Part shown: positions 4,413 through 6,248 of the stretch, piece after piece
Layout of the letters: each line of letters opens with the position of its first letter
Position numbering within the stretch: the stretch's first letter is position 1
From: JAKATY01 sp038876335
GTDB taxonomy: Archaea > Micrarchaeota > Micrarchaeia > Micrarchaeales > Micrarchaeaceae
Assembly (NCBI GenBank): GCA_038876335.1
Contig: JAVYYS010000040.1
Span: 1 to 6,248 of the forward strand
Direction of reading: 5' to 3'
DNA: 6,248 nt
The notes under the pieces: model-generated
Seen by the model: the letters and a program-made list of their open reading frames with translations, nothing else
Told to the model about the DNA's origin: nothing
Database searches by the model: none
Made by a program: the position numbers and the translations under genes

Positions 4413-6191
4413 ATGCTCACGCTGTATGTAATACTGCCTTTCATTTTCGCAGCGGCCGCAGCCTTGGCCATGGCAGATCGTGTAAGGCTCAGCGCGTATA
4501 TAAAGCATATAAGCCTTGCTGCCAGCATAGCGGCTCTGCTCATCGCGCTCTCCCTCGCTCTGGGGCCTCACACAGTCAGCACTTTCGACTGGTTCTCTGC
4601 GGGGTCTTTTCACTTCTCCATCGCCACCGCGACATACCCTCTAAACCTTGTTTTGCTGTTGCTTGTAGCCGTAATAACCCCATTCATATTCCTGTATTCA
4701 TATGGTTTCATGCCCGTGCCGAGCGAGCAATCTAGGTACTACTTCCTTATGAACATATTCGCCGCATCGATGATGCTCTTCGCCATTTCATACAGTTTCA
4801 TAACCCTCTTCATAGCCTGGGAGCTGCTCGGCATAACCAGCTACCTCCTCATAGGCTTCTGGTACAAGAAGGAAAAGCCCGGCCCCGCTGCGCGGAAAGC
4901 GATAACCACCATCATAATAGGCGATGTGCTGATGCTTGCCGCGATAATAATGATATTCGTAAAATACGGAAGCCTGCTTTTCTCTGCGATACTATCCCAA
5001 GGCTCTAGCCCGATCTTATCCCTTTCGCTCGTGCTTATAGCGATTGCAGCTTTTACGAAGTCGGCGCAGTTCCCGTTCAACGAATGGATTGCGGGCGCAA
5101 TGGAAGGCCCGACTCCCGTATCAGCGTTCCTCCACTCCTCTACAATGGTAAAGGCAGGCGTGTTCATGATTGCTGTGCTTCTGCCTCTTTATTCAGAATC
5201 CTCGCTGCTTTACATCTTTATAGCATTTGGAGTTGTGACAGCTCTTCTCGGAGCGCTCAATGCGCTTTCAGAGCGGCACATCAAAAGGATTCTTGCCTAC
5301 TCGACAACAGAGGACCTGGGCCTGATGTTCGTCGCGCTTGGCTTTGGTTCGCTCTTGGCTGCAATGATGCTGTTCGTGGTGCAGGCGTTCTATAAGGCAC
5401 TGCTCTTAATGAGCGCAGGATCGATAATGAGCGCCAACAAGACAGATCAGCTTCATGAATCATTCAACCTCCAGAAAAACAAACTGCTATTAATCTCCAC
5501 CGCGATAGGCGTTGCTTCGATTGCTGGAATATTTCCACTCAGCGGCTTCTTCGGCAAAGTCCTTGTGGACCAGACCGTAAGCAATATCTATGTTTATGTG
5601 CTGCTTGCCGGGATAGAATTCATAAGCGTGCTCTACATATTCAGATGGTTTTTCGTTCCCATGCATAAGGCAGCGCAGGATCTAGGCGCCGAAGTCAACA
5701 TAGGGTACAGAACCCTTCCCAAGAGCATGCTGCTCGCAACAGCGTTGCTTGCAGCCTTGGTGCTGCTTGCAGGAGCAGCTTTCTACTATCTACCGCGTTA
5801 CTTAGGGGTGCAGGCTGCAAGCATAAGTATTACAGTCGCTCTTGTGGAAAGCCTGATAATAATTGCCGGTTTTGCTATCGCATATATTGCATTTTACCGC
5901 GAGAGGATACCGGCCCCGCTGCGCAGCGAGCATGCAAGCATGGCGATATACACTGCAAGGTACGTCAACTCCTTTTACAATTCGCTCTCAAACTACTTTC
6001 TTGCGCTGGGGCACGCTTTCTACTCAATAGAGGATGGGGTGTTCTACACCTTCCGCGAGGGGGCTGAGAGCTTCATCTTGTTGGGCAAACTGTTTAAGAG
6101 GCTCGAGAATGGAAATGCAAACTTTTACATGGCTGTATTCGCCATAGGGCTCATACTGATAGCGCTGGCGTTCTATGCTGTGCATGTGTGA
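4413..6191 (+). CDS. nuoL: Complex I subunit L, antiporter-like proton pump
   Basis: NuoL is the distal antiporter-like subunit of complex I. It is 592 residues, near the usual length, with about 15-16 membrane segments. Family marks: AWELLGITSYLLIGFWY with Glu137; GDVLML with Asp171; TKSAQFPFNEWIAGAMEGPTPVSAFLHSSTMVKAG with Lys216, His241 and Lys247; KRILAYSTTEDLG (291-303); AFYKALLL with Lys328; SGFFGK with Lys382. The C-terminal 90 residues form an amphipathic stretch (EDGVFYTFREGAE, 540-552, to KLFKRLENGNAN, 559-570) ending in a last membrane helix. This fits the lateral helix that separates NuoL from NuoM and NuoN. Unusual: the two helix-11 histidines are replaced by Leu320 and Gln324, and Val383 follows Lys382 where Asp is usual. 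ATG 4413 abuts the nuoK stop, with AGGGA (4404-4408) upstream. Confidence 0.95.
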   Translation: MLTLYVILPFIFAAAAALAMADRVRLSAYIKHISLAASIAALLIALSLALGPHTVSTFDWFSAGSFHFSIATATYPLNLVLLLLVAVITPFIFLYSYGFMPVPSEQSRYYFLMNIFAASMMLFAISYSFITLFIAWELLGITSYLLIGFWYKKEKPGPAARKAITTIIIGDVLMLAAIIMIFVKYGSLLFSAILSQGSSPILSLSLVLIAIAAFTKSAQFPFNEWIAGAMEGPTPVSAFLHSSTMVKAGVFMIAVLLPLYSESSLLYIFIAFGVVTALLGALNALSERHIKRILAYSTTEDLGLMFVALGFGSLLAAMMLFVVQAFYKALLLMSAGSIMSANKTDQLHESFNLQKNKLLLISTAIGVASIAGIFPLSGFFGKVLVDQTVSNIYVYVLLAGIEFISVLYIFRWFFVPMHKAAQDLGAEVNIGYRTLPKSMLLATALLAALVLLAGAAFYYLPRYLGVQAASISITVALVESLIIIAGFAIAYIAFYRERIPAPLRSEHASMAIYTARYVNSFYNSLSNYFLALGHAFYSIEDGVFYTFREGAESFILLGKLFKRLENGNANFYMAVFAIGLILIALAFYAVHV

Positions 6192-6219
6192 TTATACCAA
6201 AATATGTGACCGAACAAAT

Positions 6220-6225
6220 GAAGTG
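6220..6225 (+). promoter_or_regulatory. Ribosome-binding site GAAGTG for the next nuo gene
   Basis: GAAGTG differs by one base from GAGGTG and lies exactly 5 bases before the ATG at 6231, the spacing used by the zinc-ribbon gene, nuoI and nuoJ. It supports a gene start at the window edge. Confidence 0.5.
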
Positions 6226-6230
6226 TTGAA

Positions 6231-6248
6231 ATGTTCCCAATGTTGCTG
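6231..6248 (+). CDS. nuoM: Start of next operon gene, probably complex I subunit M (3' truncated)
   Basis: Only six codons (MFPMLL) are visible. They follow nuoL by 39 bases and are preceded at the operon's standard spacing by GAAGTG. The hydrophobic start and the almost universal nuoL-nuoM order make NuoM the likely product, but this assignment rests on context, not on the protein itself. NuoN is another possibility. Confidence 0.55.

Noticed and set aside
4094..4735. Plus-strand out-of-frame ORFs overlapping nuoK and nuoL
   Set aside because: They are frame shadows, low in family-like features and rich in residues produced by reading GC-rich membrane-protein codons out of frame.

Overview
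The window looks archaeal. Promoters have a TATA box preceded by a purine-rich BRE-like element. Ribosome-binding sites are of the GAGGTG type. One gene appears to be read from a leaderless transcript, and AUA and AGG codons are common. Base composition is near balanced. The mix of a complex I cluster, a glycosylation-rich secreted protein and small lineage-specific proteins would suit a DPANN archaeon of the Micrarchaeota/ARMAN type, or a Thermoplasmatales-like acidophile. That placement is inference and was not tested by any search.

Layout. From 2 to 370 is the C-terminal end of a secreted or surface protein with nine N-glycosylation sequons and four cysteines. After a short convergent gap containing two overlapping inverted repeats, a minus-strand gene (453-1481) encodes a complete S66 family LD-carboxypeptidase/MccF-like serine peptidase. 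A divergent promoter region (1482-1653) separates it from a 58-residue double-CxxC zinc-ribbon protein (1654-1830, plus strand). The stop of that gene overlaps the stop of an uncharacterised minus-strand gene of about 92 codons (1825-2103).

From 2126 to the window edge is a tight plus-strand operon for the membrane arm of respiratory complex I: nuoH, nuoI, nuoJ, nuoK, nuoL and the first six codons of what should be nuoM. The gaps are short (12 bp before nuoI, 44 bp before nuoJ), nuoJ and nuoK overlap by ATGA, nuoK and nuoL abut as TGAATG, and 39 bp precede nuoM.

How the genes work together. NuoH forms the quinone site and anchors the peripheral arm. NuoI carries two [4Fe-4S] clusters from that arm toward the quinone. 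NuoJ and NuoK couple the redox reaction to the antiporter-like NuoL and NuoM, which pump protons. The usual nuoABCD genes do not lie directly upstream: nuoH is preceded by an unrelated divergent gene. The cluster is therefore split, or the complex is unusual. Several normally conserved positions deviate (the NuoL TM11 histidines, the NuoH C-terminal loop, the NuoJ TM3 tyrosine), while the core NuoK glutamates and the NuoI cysteines are intact.

I see no RNA gene, CRISPR array, insertion sequence or long repeat. No stretch over 300 bases lacks a gene.
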